This document shows positions 51,449 to 63,960 of a stretch of DNA of 64,000 nucleotides, piece after piece. The position numbers and the translations under genes are program-made. Source of the DNA: Lineus longissimus (taxonomy: Eukaryota; Nemertea; Pilidiophora; Heteronemertea; Lineidae); assembly GCF_910592395.1 (NCBI RefSeq), contig NC_088325.1:8560109-8624108 (forward strand), read 5' to 3'. The notes under the pieces were generated by a model. The model did no database searches, was not told the DNA's origin, and worked only from the letters and a program-made list of their open reading frames with translations. Positions within the stretch are counted from its first letter, which is position 1. Every line of letters begins with the position of its first letter.

Positions 51449-54400
51449 AATAAGATTATCAGACCCACCGACTTAACATCTCATCTGGGGCCATCCACTT
51501 TCTATCAGAAGCATTTGGGGCATGTTGTAAAGTTTTGGTTGTCCAAATTGTTTGGGGGGAGGGCACTTAGATGCAAGTATATTCAAATGGATGGCCCTTA
51601 ATTTGCAATGAATATGTAAATAGTCTATCTATGTCAATATCTATGAAACAGTGTATAATAGCTAACCTACTTTGTAAATAGATATCATTATCATATCAAT
51701 CCTTGATGACCCCAAAGGACTGCATTCAGGTGTTTACCTAAGGTATCACTTAGGAAGGTAATTATAGGGAGTTATAGATTAATTCACTGTAGATACCCAT
51801 CCCATTATAACATGCCCGTTCACAACCGTTTACCTGACTTACATCTTGGCACTCTTAATTGATGAATTGAAGCCTTCTGGGCCACCGTAGACGCGCATGC
51901 GCAATACCCACGAAAATGGGGGAGCCGCTTCGGATTTGTTTTGGTCTGCATCGATCTTTCAGTGAGCGATTTCAAGATTAATTCACGCTTAAAACATTCA
52001 CGCAGCACCCCAGATATTTTGTTATTGATCTCAAATTTCGTAATAAATAAGCTTTTGCGTGTATGGAATCGCTGGAAGCTAGTAAATCTGCACTAACAGT
52101 CAGTTGGCCGCGGCCCCATTTCCGCGTAATTCTCTCTGCGCTATGACGTCACTGCATATCATTACGAGCTCATTATCGCGTACATTTAGGCGTGAAAAAT
52201 ATGAAGTCGGAAATCGATCCTAAACTTGCCAAAATCTTTCTAAATGACATGTAAACGGAAGATATTATTCTAGATGAAACATTAATTAGTAGTTTCATTA
52301 AGAAAAAAGTGTAAAAAGTCCTGAGGTTTGCTGTTTACGTGACTTTGAACAGCGGTCGTCGCCCGAAAATTTGCAATTTTTTCACGTAATTTTGTTGAAT
52401 AAATGCACCTAAGTCATCAAAAACATCGCGCGTGCTCAGAAGTAATGACTGATATTTATTGTTATATGTATCTTTGACTGAATAACACGATAGTAAAAAT
52501 GATTATTTCTGCCGCACGGCTAGAAAATACGTTTAAGTTGCCTCTGATTTTTGTCAGAAAATGTTGCAGCCGGATTTAGGTTCCGACCACATCCGAAGTT
52601 GAGCCGAAGAGGCCCGAACACTAGGATCGCCACCATCGCTACAAAACGTGTTCTAGAATACTGATTATGAAAACTTGTCCAATAGCCCATCCTGCCGTCC
52701 CATCCCTCCTTTCATGAGACCACCATTGCCCAAATTTAATGACAAAATGATGCAAAGAAGAAACTTAACATTAAAGATAACTAATCCTCTCTTCTGCATC
52801 TTGAAACTATTTAACAGTGAAACGCTAACATTGAAACAAGAACACCAATAACAAACAGACAGTCAATTGTTGAAGGGTGTAAAACACAATGCCAAATTCA
52901 AATTTTTGCAAGTGGTGCTGTTGAACTTTTCAAGTGGAAGGAATCAAACTTATTTTCATTCGTGACGTTATTTGCTAATGATTGTTTACATCATTCAACA
53001 GCTTGACATGTTCATCAAACCCGATTGACTGGAGAAGTGAAAGTATTAGCTGAAAGATAAAGCAGATTTTTCCTGAATGACAACAGCCTGGATGTACAAT
53101 TACAAGTCAAATTGATGACAAACTTCAAGTTAAACCAATCACAATCTTGCAGAAAGATGTCCTGTAATAGGTTAAGTTTACACCTTTAACACTGGCATTG
53201 GTCATGCTGCTCAAATTACATACTTTATCAGCTTTTTGGTATTATCTTTTACTGATACAGCAACTCTAAAAATGAGATGATGGCAAGTTCTGTGCGCGAT
53301 GTCTGGCACAAAATAACTCTTGTGGGGGTACTGATGAGGCTATTCCCGGCTTTATAAGCATCATTGATGGCTTGGAAGCCCGTTCAGACCCAGGCCAGGG
53401 TCAGGGAAAATAAACTATCCACCCAAAGGTCGTCCAAAATTACCAGACAATGCCTATTATTGAGCCATGTCACCTAGTAGGCCCTGGTGTTTTGGACCGT
53501 GAAGATCCACATTGTAATGTGTATATGATTTCTTTTCCTGAACTATGGCAGCCTTTTACAGGCAAATCTGGCAAAAAAGTGCCTAAACATAGGCAACTAA
53601 AATTACCAAACAAACAAAAGATATATCATTATGAGAAAGTTTATTTTCACAGAGGATATACAGAGAAATTTCTGAAGAATCAGCCGGATTGCCCAACAGT
53701 AGTAGTAGACATCTCAGTCACCTGGATCTTTTCGGAAGTGAAGCATCATGGCTCATGCTTTACTGTTTGAGCACATCCACACAAATCGATAGTATTCCTG
53801 GTCAATATCAATGACGATATGGTGGAACACATGACATACCTCCAGTCTCATAACATAACAATAACATAACACTCACTCAGTCACTGTCGCTCTGACATTT
53901 CTGACGACTATTCTACCAGTAGCTTTATCAAAAGGCTCAAAATCATCTGGTCATTTGGCCACAAGTTGTAGAAATTATAGTCAGACTAAGCATATTCATC
54001 AACAGAACTCAAACAGGCTACCATCATGCCATTCTCACTTTTAACCACAATTTTTTTGAGACACGCTGTGCATTAAAATATTTTTACAATATCGCGTCGT
54101 GCACGCAATTGCCGCGAAAAACGGCTTGATTAACATCACGTGATCCAAAACGTCATAAATATTAATGAGATTTCTTCGAAAAATCACCAAATTAAGTGCC
54201 AAAAAAGAAATATTTAGGAAACCGGGTGCTCAAATGTTTTAAAAGATATGAATTCATTTAGGATTGGTCAACCACTTCGCAAAAAATCAATTTACCAAAT
54301 ATCGCCGCAAAGCTGGAAAATATCTTTGAGTGAGGTATGTTCAGCGAAGATTGCGAAAATATCATATTTCGAAAAATTGATCAAACTCGGTTGATTTTGC

Positions 54401-57331
54401 TTGGAATTTGATGAAATAAACACCAATTTTTTCTTTCAATAACTAACAATTTCGCCATCTTTGATCAATCGCTCTCCCCGAACAGTCGTGCATGCTACAG
54501 AGGTTTTAGTCTTTGCCACAAATATGGCGCGAATTAGTATCAAATTTGTACCGATAGGTGACAGTAGCAGCGCAACGCAGAGAGAAACGCTCTTTTGGCG
54601 CTGCGAACGGGGGCGCGGCCAACTGACTGCTAAGTGATAAGACCCGCGAAAACTGGCTCCTACATGATACATAAATTTCACTTCATTTAACTGAGGGAAA
54701 CTGATACGCTTTTTTATACATTTTGAATTGAGGATGTTTTTTGTCGCGTACGTACGCTGACCTTTGATCCCCCTCCCCCCTATATTTTTTTTGACTGACA
54801 TAGATTGGGTCTCTCATCCAGTTTGTGAATTGGACGGACCTCAGCTACTTTCCATTCCTTCGGACCGAGTCCTGCAGTTCATGATATTTAGAACACTGCG
54901 GGCTCGGGGCGGAGCTGTATCTGTACTTAGTTCCTTCAACGGCGGGTAGAAAATGCATGCTAATCTCGGTCTGCAGACCGGAATTTTCTCAAGAGTCAAT
55001 AGAATAGGTCAGGACCTTAAGGGACCATTTCAATAGTTGCCATGCGCCCACTATTTTTGATACTGTAAGTTTTTTTAACCTTGGTTCGACATACATTCTT
55101 CTTACAGTGTTATGAAATTTCCTGTAGGTGCAAGTATCAGATGAGGGTTTAGGAAGACAGCTGCTTGGGATTAGTAATACATTTGGATCTGGTACACTTC
55201 TGCATTATAAATGACATTTGATAAAGTCAATTTTAGTAACTAAGACCCGACTTTTGCAATTTGCAGTGGGCAGCATGCAAATACATTTGGTCATGTGAAT
55301 TGTTATATATGCCTGGGAAAATTGGGCCAATACGAGTTTCTTATTATCTATCATTTCTCATTACATGTAGAATGATATGAGCCAATATATGTCATATACC
55401 TTTAGAATAAAAAACACTTGTGTGTCACTATGCAATGGAATGTTCTCATAGTTTAGTTTGGAGATAACCCTTACCAAAGCTGTTTATATTTAGTGAAGGC
55501 AAGCAAGAGCTGTATAATTTTATATAACCAATGATACTAACAGCTCAGCTATACTTGGACCTCCTGGGTTTCAAAGCAATAGGTCTTTACCAAGGTCTCG
55601 CTAAAGGCACATATCTGCATTTCTAAACCGTTCGCGATCGATATACATATTGATATCACTCTTTCATATACCTTATGAATGGGGTAGTTGTAGAACGAGA
55701 AACGGGAACAAAGAAATGAAAAACCCGAAAGGGACTAAACTCGACGTTGGCCGTGAAATCTTTACCACTAATCATACAATCAGTCTCTACATGCATGTAA
55801 GTACTGCTCGGTGCAGAAAACAGAGCATAGAGGTAATGTGTATCAAACAGGGTTATACAGGCCATGATAAGGGATCAGTTATTAGCATATTCTATTTTGG
55901 CCCAGAATCTTTTCGGGAGGGTAACTCCTGGGGGCCTGTGAGAGGGAACACTAGGCAGTGAGGTATGATGGGGACAGAAAGCAGCTGTGCTGCGTTAGCC
56001 TCAGGCAGGTGGAAATAAGAGCTCAATAGCCCCTCCCCCCAAAAAAAGTTCGACTGATTAACCCCCCCCCCACACGAATGAATTGAATGCTCATTTAAAA
56101 GCCGGGAGGCTGTTCTCTGGAAAACAAAGAACAGACTCCCGCCCTTGAAATGAGTATTCACTACGTTTTGAAAAAATTCTAATTGCTTTAGGATTTCAAG
56201 TTCCAGCCAAAATGGCGGTACCTATGGTCAACCCTGAGGTGCCTTGAATTATATCCGTAAGCAATCAGGACATGCTGTACATGTTGCTGGACATGTCCCA
56301 TTTTTCCCAAGACCTTCATCAAAGATTATGCTAGTAGTAGTATATTGCTGATTCCAAAACCAAAACGCAACCATAAAATCCACCAAAACGGCCCTAAAAT
56401 CCAAAACCAAAACGGAATCCAAAACCAAAACGGCACTAACGCTGCCTCAAACCATCGGTTGATTCCGCAACCAAAACGGCCCTAACGCCTGTCTCTTACC
56501 CGCCAAAATACATTCATCTGATACGTACGTCACTACGAAACAATAAAACATCTGAAAACTCTGGTCGTCAGTTCATCGATTATAACAACTCAGGCGCGTT
56601 CAAGCCATCTCTGTCTTCGTCCTTTCCGCTCTACGGTTACGGTATGTCCTTATCAACCCGGTCCGGGCATGTCATCCATCAGTACATTGAATGATATATT
56701 TGTTGCTGCGATCATGTTTGGCGTCTTCTGCTCCTCAACCTACTACAGCAAAGAGCATTCTTTAATTTTGGTCGCATTTGTAGTTGTTTGAATGCCATCG
56801 TCGCAAATACATCTTTTCGTGTCAAAGTTGACAGACCTCGTTTTTCTTGGGCTAAAGTTCTGGTTTTTGCGACCGTATACTGAAGTTACATTTCTTGAAA
56901 ATCATAAGACCCCCTATGTTCACCATAAAATGTTTACCAGGCCAAAAGAGTTCAAACTTTGTCATTATGTCAATTATAATATATATCTTAATGATCTACT
57001 ATCGCCGCTCATTTTCAATGTTTGTCAAAATACGCAACCAAATACACTACAAACTTCAACCACTACGTGTACACCATAAAATGTCTTCCTAATTTCCTGA
57101 ATTTTGACACAGTTGTAGCATATGTCGATAAGATTCACGTAGGCTATGGGCAAGTTATGTAATTATCACCAATTTTTTGACAATTGACAATTAACACCTT
57201 TTACAATGCATTTTGTGTACATGAGATAGGAGAGCCTTGCTGTGCGCTCAGGCTTTTGTATACATCAATTTTCACCACCATAGTTGATGATTTCTATATC
57301 CCATCTTTACTGAAGTCCCTCCTGTTTTTTT
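51449..57331. other. Gene-poor stretch, nothing named
   Basis: No convincing gene in 5.9 kb. The 53450-53770 plus-strand frame (106 codons, MPIIEPCHLVGPGVLDREDP) is the longest open one. Upstream open pieces near 53290-53440 suggest a decayed mobile-element ORF, but I cannot name it. About 56370-56480 holds recurring CCAAAACGG/CCAAAACC units. Homopolymer runs (C10 near 56065) are present. Confidence 0.4.
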
Positions 57332-57577
57332 TTATATCTTAACCAACCCATCCTCAATACTTGAATACTCGATTTCTTTGTTAGCAAGATCTATGTCTTG
57401 TAATCTATCTTTACGATACTCCTCAAGTAAAAATGTTGTTGGTCGTTCACCAAAACTACTGTTGTAAGATGTACCATTATTTGGATTTGTAGTTTCAAGT
57501 GGTGTTTCTAATTCATTTGTAAATGTTATTCCAGGTCTTTCATTCATTTCAAAGTCTTCACCTCCACCTTCAGCCAT
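57332..57577 (-). pseudogene. Coiled-coil protein N-terminus (copy C)
   Basis: 81 residues: acidic start MAEGGGEDFEMNERPGITFT, then FLLEEYRKDRLQDIDLANKE, a diverged match to the N-terminal part of the copy B gene. TAAATG start. The rest is missing. Confidence 0.55.
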
Positions 57578-57599
57578 TTAGATTAGTTAAAATACCAAA

Positions 57600-58568
57600 T
57601 TAAACTGACAACTCCACTGGCTACTGCCGCTAAAATAAATTTGATGTTTTCATGATCGGTAGAAAACTATCTTTTTTTATTTCCCAACTTAATGTTTTTT
57701 CCCACGACACTTCCTCCGCCATCGGGGGCTGGCGCTCCTCAGGGTCCTTTTTATCCCTAGCTTTCAATTTGTAAGTCTTCACGGGTGGGCCTTTCATTAA
57801 AGGAGGTGCAGTATTCTTTTCGCGGTTGATGTCATTTTTCCCAATACTCATTTTTGACGGCGCTATCAAAATATTATTGTTGTAATTCATTATGTTCCCT
57901 ATTTTTAAGACCATGTTGGACCCAATGATGTATAAACCCGGTGCGATTACATAATGCAATCTGGTGTGGGTTTCGGCAATTTATTTTTGATACCTTTGAA
58001 TTGAGGTAGGAATGTCGGCGTGTTTGTTGATTGAGTATTTTAAAAGTTTGGTAAATTCTTTCTGCGCATCAAGTTTAGTTCCTGTTGCTCCATGCCAGTA
58101 ATCGGAGTTCTGGTGAGTGCTTGGGACCCTAGCATGCAGTAAACATATGTTCGGACAGAATCGTTAATTCTCTCGAAACCGGGGTTTGAGAAACCAGATG
58201 ACTTAAAAATCATAAATTGTTGATACGTTTGACAGCGGTTCTGTTTGATAACGTCAAAAACATTTTTATGTTGATTAACATGCCACTTGATGAATATATC
58301 TGGATATTTGAAGATGATTTTCGTGAACCTGCACCCGGAAAAAAATTATTTTTGAGTCATTTATGTTGTAACCAGGATCTGTGATGTTAGGATTATAGTC
58401 TGGAACACTCCAAGAAGTCCATCCGTCAAAAACCGAAAAATCATACTCGTCTTTTAAACCAAACTCGCTCAGAAACTCTCGTAGCTTTCCCCGGTTAATA
58501 CCATTATTTGTTTCGTTAAAATTTATTTCTCGCGGACTTGATTTTTTCCAACATTTCCGTTTTAGCAA
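57600..58568 (-). pseudogene. Tail-anchored protein remnant (copy C)
   Basis: Pieces 58568-58275 (NGINRGKLREFLSEFGLKDE, GWTSWSVPDYNPNITDPGY) and 57959-57630 (HYVIAPGLYIIGSNMVLKIG, then a Lys/Pro linker) match the 458 aa protein. The N-terminal third is absent, and stops and frameshifts occur between pieces. The hydrophobic tail is near 57600. Confidence 0.7.
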
Positions 58569-59177
58569 TTTTTTTCCCCTATTCTAAAAAAATATTGTTT
58601 TAAGGTTTCCACATCAATAGTATCTAAAGGAGTATCTCTTTGTTTTTTTTCTGATGGCATTTTTCATTGAAATATATTTCTCCTTTTCTTTTATGATTAA
58701 TGAGAATTCCTCGGATGTGATGTGGGAATCGTTAAGGTGGTAAGTACCCATCAATTCCCAATTTTTTCAAAAATCAAACTTCTGAGACGACCTTGTTCAT
58801 TTGATGCTGCCACCTGTACTCTTTGAGATAAACTAAACTTGAAGCTTGTCTGATTAGTAGTTTTCGAGTAATAAATTAAAATATACAGCAAGATCATTCA
58901 AAATCCTAACCGGAAGTGGCATTTAAACAACCTGAAGTTGGCTTTAAAGAGCCTATAACGCAGATATTATCGCCGTTTTCCCCCTGAATTTTTTGCAGTA
59001 TTTTTGTCAATGTTATTGTTATTGTTAGTGATATAAGCGACTCACAAAGATTGCTAAAAAATATTCGATTTTCGATTTGCAAAATGGCAAAGTTTAGGTC
59101 CTTGAAGAGAAAAAAAGAGAGTTGGGAAGTTTAGAGGTACAAGTTCTACATCTGTAGATGATATAAATGCTAAGAAT

Positions 59178-59819
59178 TTGGTATCAAATGCTGCCAAAGG
59201 CCATGAAAACAATCCCAGAAGTGTGCCTAATGCTGCAGCTGTACATGTACAGGCTGGGTTAGGTGAGGGGCCATCTCAGGGTAGAGGACCTACAACTGGT
59301 GATAATTTTGGTGCACTTCAACCCGGTGCCGCGGATGCAGATCCTGCTTTGCCGAATGAACCTGCTGAGCCCAGTTCATCATCTAAAAAGATCAAGAGAT
59401 CACCTGCAGCACAGAGATGTGATAAAGGAGGTAAGGCCAATATACAAAGAACTTTGTGATGAGGGGTTGTTGTCTCGATGTCTTCATGGCAAAACACAAA
59501 ACGCGAACGAACGTTTCAATGGAAATATTTGGGAAAGGGCTCCCAAGACCTCATATGTTGGTAGGATAGTACTAGAATTAGCAGTGTTTGTTGCCCTGTG
59601 TGTTTTCAATGATGGGGCAAGTTAAATGCTGAATGTTATTCAGAGGGTAGGACTGGAACCTGGGAGATTCATGATGGAAGGTTGTGGTGCTATTGACAAC
59701 CTACGGATTAGGTCCGCAGATGAAAAAGCTTCTACAGTCACAAACATTAGGAGAAAAAGCAGCAGAAAGACCAGCACAAAGAACAGGAATGGACTACCTA
59801 CAAAGCTGGGTTTTTTTTA
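59178..59819 (+). pseudogene. Transposase-like C-terminal remnant of the TTAA element
   Basis: The frame 59263-59819, broken by TAA at 59623-59625, reads LLSRCLHGKTQNANERFNG, IWERAPKTSYVGRIVLELAV, LEPGRFMMEGCGAIDNLRI and a Lys/Arg-rich end. I recall this motif set as the end of a widespread animal transposase of the Kolobok type; the assignment is from memory. An overlapping Ser/Ala-rich frame precedes it. Confidence 0.5.
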
Positions 59820-60328
59820 AGTGATTTGGACTAGTCTGATGGAAGAGTACAGTGGATGAGTGAAAAAAACATTCTAACAGTGTACTTTATATCCGTTTTT
59901 CTCGAAACCGGGTTTATAACATTGGTAAATATTCTATAAAATTCATTTGTAAAGATTTCCACTTGCCTGATACCATTATCTGTGCAATGAATGGCAGTTT
60001 TTGAAAAAGCTTAGGGTTTGGTTTTTCTGGGGCCTTAAGTGTGACCCAAATTGGTGAAATTTCAGGTCAGTGGGGAAATAATCTTTAAAAAAATACTTTG
60101 GCTTAGAATATCTAAAAATCTGCCATTCATTGCACAGACCAAGTCTAAACCATTAAAAAGCAAAAAGAATTTTCAAAAAATACTCATCCATTGATTTTCT
60201 AGAATATTTCCAAAATCATACAAATTTGGTCCGTTCGGTTGACCTACTGACCTACTTTTGGGTAAAAGTAGGTCAATAGGTCATTAAAGTAGGTCACTTA
60301 AGTAATGCCTTCCTATTGGTACCACAGC

Positions 60329-61055
60329 CAGGGATCAAAGTTCACGACCAAACGGTCGCATATGCGACCCGAAAAATTAACATGCGACTTGAGTTTAACC
60401 GCGTACTCGCACCGTGCGAATTAAAACGAAAGCTCTTTTTGCGACCTGATTTTAACTGTGCGATCGTAGATCTCTTGGTAACTGGTTAAATATAGCTCAC
60501 GGAACAAGTGGAGAAACCTAGCGGCGAAGTGAGAGATTGTGCTGATGAATGATAATTTATGCGCCAATACCTTTTCTGGTCATTTCATTGGTCTGGATAT
60601 TACCGCTGCTTAAACCTTGTTCCCACGATCTCGATCAATAGAGCATCGGCGCTACCACTCGACTGGATTGTAACAAACGGGAAACGAGGTCTAATTGTTG
60701 ATGAGGTATCTAGGTCACTGGTCGTCTGCGTATAGACCAGTACATGGCTATAGGCCATGGTGAGTGTTCGCGGCCGTAGCGTGTCGTGGTTTTGATACCC
60801 ATTGCACTCTTCTATTGGCACTTTTCAACTCAAGTGAGTATTCCAATCTCGCGAGGAGTGCAAGATAGGCCGTGCATGATGAGTTTGATGATGATCGGTC
60901 GGCTTTTCCGTAGTGAAAAAAGGCGCGAAAAAAACTGCGCGAAAATACCGAAAAGGCGGGAAAATATTTGCGACTTGGGTTTGCAAAATGCGACTTCGAT
61001 TATGGCAAAAGGTCGAACAATGCGACATGGTAAAGAAAGTGAACTTTGATCCCTG
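60329..61055. mobile_element. MITE with CAGGGATCAAAGTTCAC ends (hAT-like?)
   Basis: 17 bp inverted ends CAGGGATCAAAGTTCAC; 727 bp; no ORF. The inside repeats GCGACC/GCGACTT blocks near both ends. CAGGG starts are common in hAT elements, but no clean 8 bp duplication is visible (ACAGC is shared by the flanks). Confidence 0.7.
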
Positions 61056-61466
61056 ACAGCCATTTGCATTAAACCTAAGGGGAAAAAACACCCTCCATGG
61101 GTACTTACCACCTTAATGGCTTTACTGACTAAATCATTAATGGTGTTGAGTTTTGAAATTGCCAACATTCCTATCTTCTCGTGTTTTCCTATTTTTTTAA
61201 GTATATTTTTTTCTCCCAACTTAGGGCAGATTAGATAATGGCGCTTTCAATTGTCACTCCTCCTAACGCCAAACCTATTGGTGCGGTTATTACACCTGCT
61301 AATGAATGCCTTTTGGTATTTTGAAAATATCTTTCTACTAAACTCAATCTCCTCCTCAAAATACTTCTTGACTTCCCAAATCTGTTGGAGTCTAAACTCT
61401 TGTGTTTTATCTACATATTTTACATATTCTGGTAAATTAGGGTAATTATATTTTCGTTACTCTCAC

Positions 61467-61676
61467 TCATTTATTCAAGATAATTTTAAAGATGTGAAAT
61501 GCTAGAAGCACGCTAGCTCCTATGGGAGCGCCTGTTGTAGGAGCGTGAGATTTATCGTCTGGAGCTGGAGCGTTGGCTCCCAAAGGAGCTCCCACTTGGT
61601 GTGAATCTATGTGAACTTCTTTTAGTACTTTCTTCCAGTTTTTTGGACGTTTCGAATAACCCCAAATTCTACTCAT
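61467..61676 (-). CDS. Homologue of the 58 aa protein (copy C), 69 aa
   Basis: Starts MSRIWGYSKRPKNWKKVLKE, matching MNRTWGYTKRPRNWKERLER of copy B. The tail differs: two GAPLGANAPAP/GAPIGAS units and a hydrophobic end. TAAATG start. Open frame kept in an otherwise decayed copy. Confidence 0.6.
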   Translation of the reverse strand: MSRIWGYSKRPKNWKKVLKEVHIDSHQVGAPLGANAPAPDDKSHAPTTGAPIGASVLLAFHIFKIILNK

Positions 61677-61699
61677 TTAGTAAGAAGAGAAGTTCTAGT

Positions 61700-62122
61700 T
61701 GTACGTCTGCTCCATTAAATTCCACCGGACGGTTGTGTTCGTCAGTTATTTAGATTCTAAATTTGTTAAATGTTTCTTCGTCTGTTTCTCAGCCCCGTCA
61801 AATAATGTTTAAGTGTATCGCCGAAATCACACTCTTTCAATGGAATTCTTGCTAGTAAATCTGACTTACTTCAATTGTAAATGATGTCGTTTTTATCGAT
61901 TATATCGAAGTGAATGTGGAAGTATTCGAACGGTCTAAAATTAATTGGCCTGTCGTCCCATATGTACTCGTCGGGTATTCCTACCAACTCAATAAATTCC
62001 CCCTTGCGAATATTAAACCCCAAAAGATATTTCACTTTCTCCGGGTCTGCACTTATACTCTGTGGATGCGTTGAAATCCAACAAATATGTCGATTCATTA
62101 AAAAGAGAGAAAAAATGTTCAC
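61700..62122 (-). pseudogene. Penton-like protein remnant (copy C)
   Basis: YLLGFNIRKGEFIELVG and DDRPINFRPFEYFHIHFDI match the middle of the copy B penton-like protein. The C-terminal part continues in broken frames to about 61700; the N-terminal half is absent. Confidence 0.7.
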
Positions 62123-62377
62123 ATGCTTTGTTATGAATCCACCTCAACAGATCATACATGTTAATTTGGTCACATTCTCAATAAGGAGGTATCGTGCCAA
62201 TAGGCCTACAGCCTTGTCCTTGAAGAGTGATCTGATGCATCAGTGCCTCAATGAGATTGCGAAGCGAACTGACAGGACTCGGGTCTTGCAGGATACTGCA
62301 ACCAATAAAAGAGTATGAAATAAAATGACTAATTCTGAATCTGACTGCATGTAAGGCCCTACATCATCCAATAGTAC

Positions 62378-62715
62378 TTAAGGAGCCTCATGGCCTAGTG
62401 GTTTACACTGCTGGCCACCACGCAATAGGGCCCAGGATCGTATGTCTGGATGAACCGGCGTGGCTTTCAAGGAACTAAAATTCCTTTTACCTGGTGTCCA
62501 TGCCAGGGCAAGCTGAGACCCCACCAATTGAGAAACATGAGTAGCTTGCGTGGACTCTATCTCTCTCGCCAAAGTCGGACCACTAGGCCAATAAACCCAA
62601 TTGGCGCCTAACCGTAGTGGCACGCAGGATACGCTCATCCCGCCTTTGAGGAGGATTACTCCTCGGAGAATGACCCCTGAGTGCAGAGCGAACGCTGAAG
62701 AAGAAGAACTAGTAG
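62378..62715 (+). mobile_element. tRNA-derived SINE
   Basis: Head: CATGGCCTAGTGGTTTACAC (A box) and CAGGATCGTATGTCTGG (B-box-like) 35 bp apart, as in a tRNA. Body of about 230 bp ends CAGAGCGAACGCTGAAGAAG followed by a GAA repeat, the tail type of many SINEs that use an L2/CR1-like partner LINE. No clear target duplication. Confidence 0.7.
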
Positions 62716-63416
62716 TACAGTTCATAGGCATGAAGTATATCACATACAACACTAGGCCTATCAGTTTCGATTTTGGGATTTCTGTTCAATGGCATGGAAT
62801 GAGTAATGCAAATCAGCAAAGGGTTAAAATGTATGATTATTCATTTAAAACTGAACCAAAAGCATGCAAAAGAAGTGTGAAGGGTCGAGAAAATAAGACA
62901 AAATCTGTCTACATTTAAGTCTCCCGCAATAATGCTGCCATGTTTTCAATAGTACTAGGGCAGAGACCTCTATTAGCCAGCGTGTACATTCTATGTACAT
63001 TTTAATGAATATAGGTTGGTGAAAAAAGTACACCAATGGTGCTTTAATTCCCACCAAATTTTATATGTGTTATGAAGAGGCTTTTATCGAAATAGTAGTA
63101 AAAATTCAAAACATTCCATTACCGATTACCTGAGAAAAATTGATTTGTGTACAGCATTGCCATCAAATCGTCACTCGCGGACTGATATAAGCCTATTAGA
63201 ATACAAGTTCTAAACTGGCCAGTGAGACAATATTTCCTTAAATTAATTATCAAAACGTATATCCCTGTTATGGCCTGGCTCTGTAGATTAAGAATCCACC
63301 AAAGATTGAAGAATAAATCTACTTTCACCCATCACAGTCATGTATTTACCACAGCTTCACAGTTCAGGGCAGAGACATGTATTCATCCACAGGCGGAAGT
63401 GTGGCACTGACACATA
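62716..63416. other. Unassigned spacer
   Basis: AT-rich; short open frames only; no repeat ends or RNA gene seen. Confidence 0.4.
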
Positions 63417-63437
63417 GTCCGTCCGTCCGTCCGTCCG
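63417..63437. repeat. (GTCC)5 microsatellite
   Basis: Five tandem GTCC units. Confidence 0.85.
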
Positions 63438-63674
63438 AGTTAAAATTCCTACCCCTTTACTGTCGCGCTCGACCCTGGGTCGAGAGAGAGGGTACTTCCT
63501 CAGAAAATAAATTATCCACGGAGCGATTGGAGTTCGTTATGCTTAGTTTATCTGCCAGAGTAAAGATGGCACTGCGTCTGATCATTTGATACCAGGAAAC
63601 CAAATTGTTTCTACATGAAAATTTCCCTCAACTTGCAACTGTAAGTCGAGCACCTTTTCAGAAGAAGTCAGGCA

Positions 63675-63960
63675 AGGGGTATTGTGATGCAAGAGACGTC
63701 ATCATGCCTCATGTCACAATCAAGTTAGATACCGCATTGTCGGCTGAATGATACGAGACAAGAGGGTGATGTCACAATCAAGTAAGTGACCACATTGTAG
63801 CCTGATCGATATAAGAGAAGAGCGTGATGTAAGAGACGATATCATGCCTGGTGTCACAATCCAGTAAGACTTCGTTGTAGCCTGATTGATATAAGAGAAG
63901 CGGGTGATGCAAGAGATGGCATCATGCCTCATGTCACAATCTAGAGACTGCATTGTAGCC
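63675..63960. repeat. Minisatellite, unit about 75-90 bp
   Basis: Four diverged units, each with GTGATG(C/T)AAGAGA, CATCATGCCT, TGTCACAATC and GCATTGTAGCC-type blocks, at about 63681, 63755, 63822 and 63910. Continues to near the window end. Confidence 0.75.

Larger units (their letters stand above)
58736..61112. mobile_element. TTAA-TSD DNA transposon, Kolobok-like (2.4 kb)
   Basis: TTAA at 58732-58735 and 61113-61116; 16 bp perfect inverted ends GGTGGTAAGTACCCAT. The empty site is shown by the copy B gene. It carries a decayed ORF with a LHGKTQN motif. TTAA is used by piggyBac and Kolobok; piggyBac ends normally start CCC, whereas these start GG, which favours Kolobok. A second MITE is nested inside. 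Confidence 0.85.
58575..61445 (-). pseudogene. 225 aa protein homologue (copy C), split by TTAA element
   Basis: 61445-61117 and 58731-58575 match the copy B gene at DNA level (for example TTTTGAAATTGCCAACATTC). The hydrophobic centre is shortened. The two halves join at a single TTAA once the transposon is removed. Confidence 0.75.
57332..62130 (-). mobile_element. Polinton copy C, rearranged remnant
   Basis: Minus-strand remnants in the order coiled-coil N-terminus, 458 aa protein, 225 aa protein, 58 aa protein, penton-like protein. In copy B the 458 and 225 aa genes lie 8 kb apart on opposite sides of the ATPase. No capsid, ATPase, integrase or polymerase is left. A TTAA-TSD transposon splits the 225 aa gene. 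Ends not visible. Confidence 0.75.

Noticed and set aside
53450-53770. Host gene at the 106-codon ORF
   Set aside because: No splice context, no domain recognised, and surrounding frames are broken; more likely mobile-element debris.
58736-61112. piggyBac assignment for the TTAA element
   Set aside because: TTAA fits, but the ends start GG rather than CCC and no piggyBac transposase motif is present; Kolobok-like preferred.
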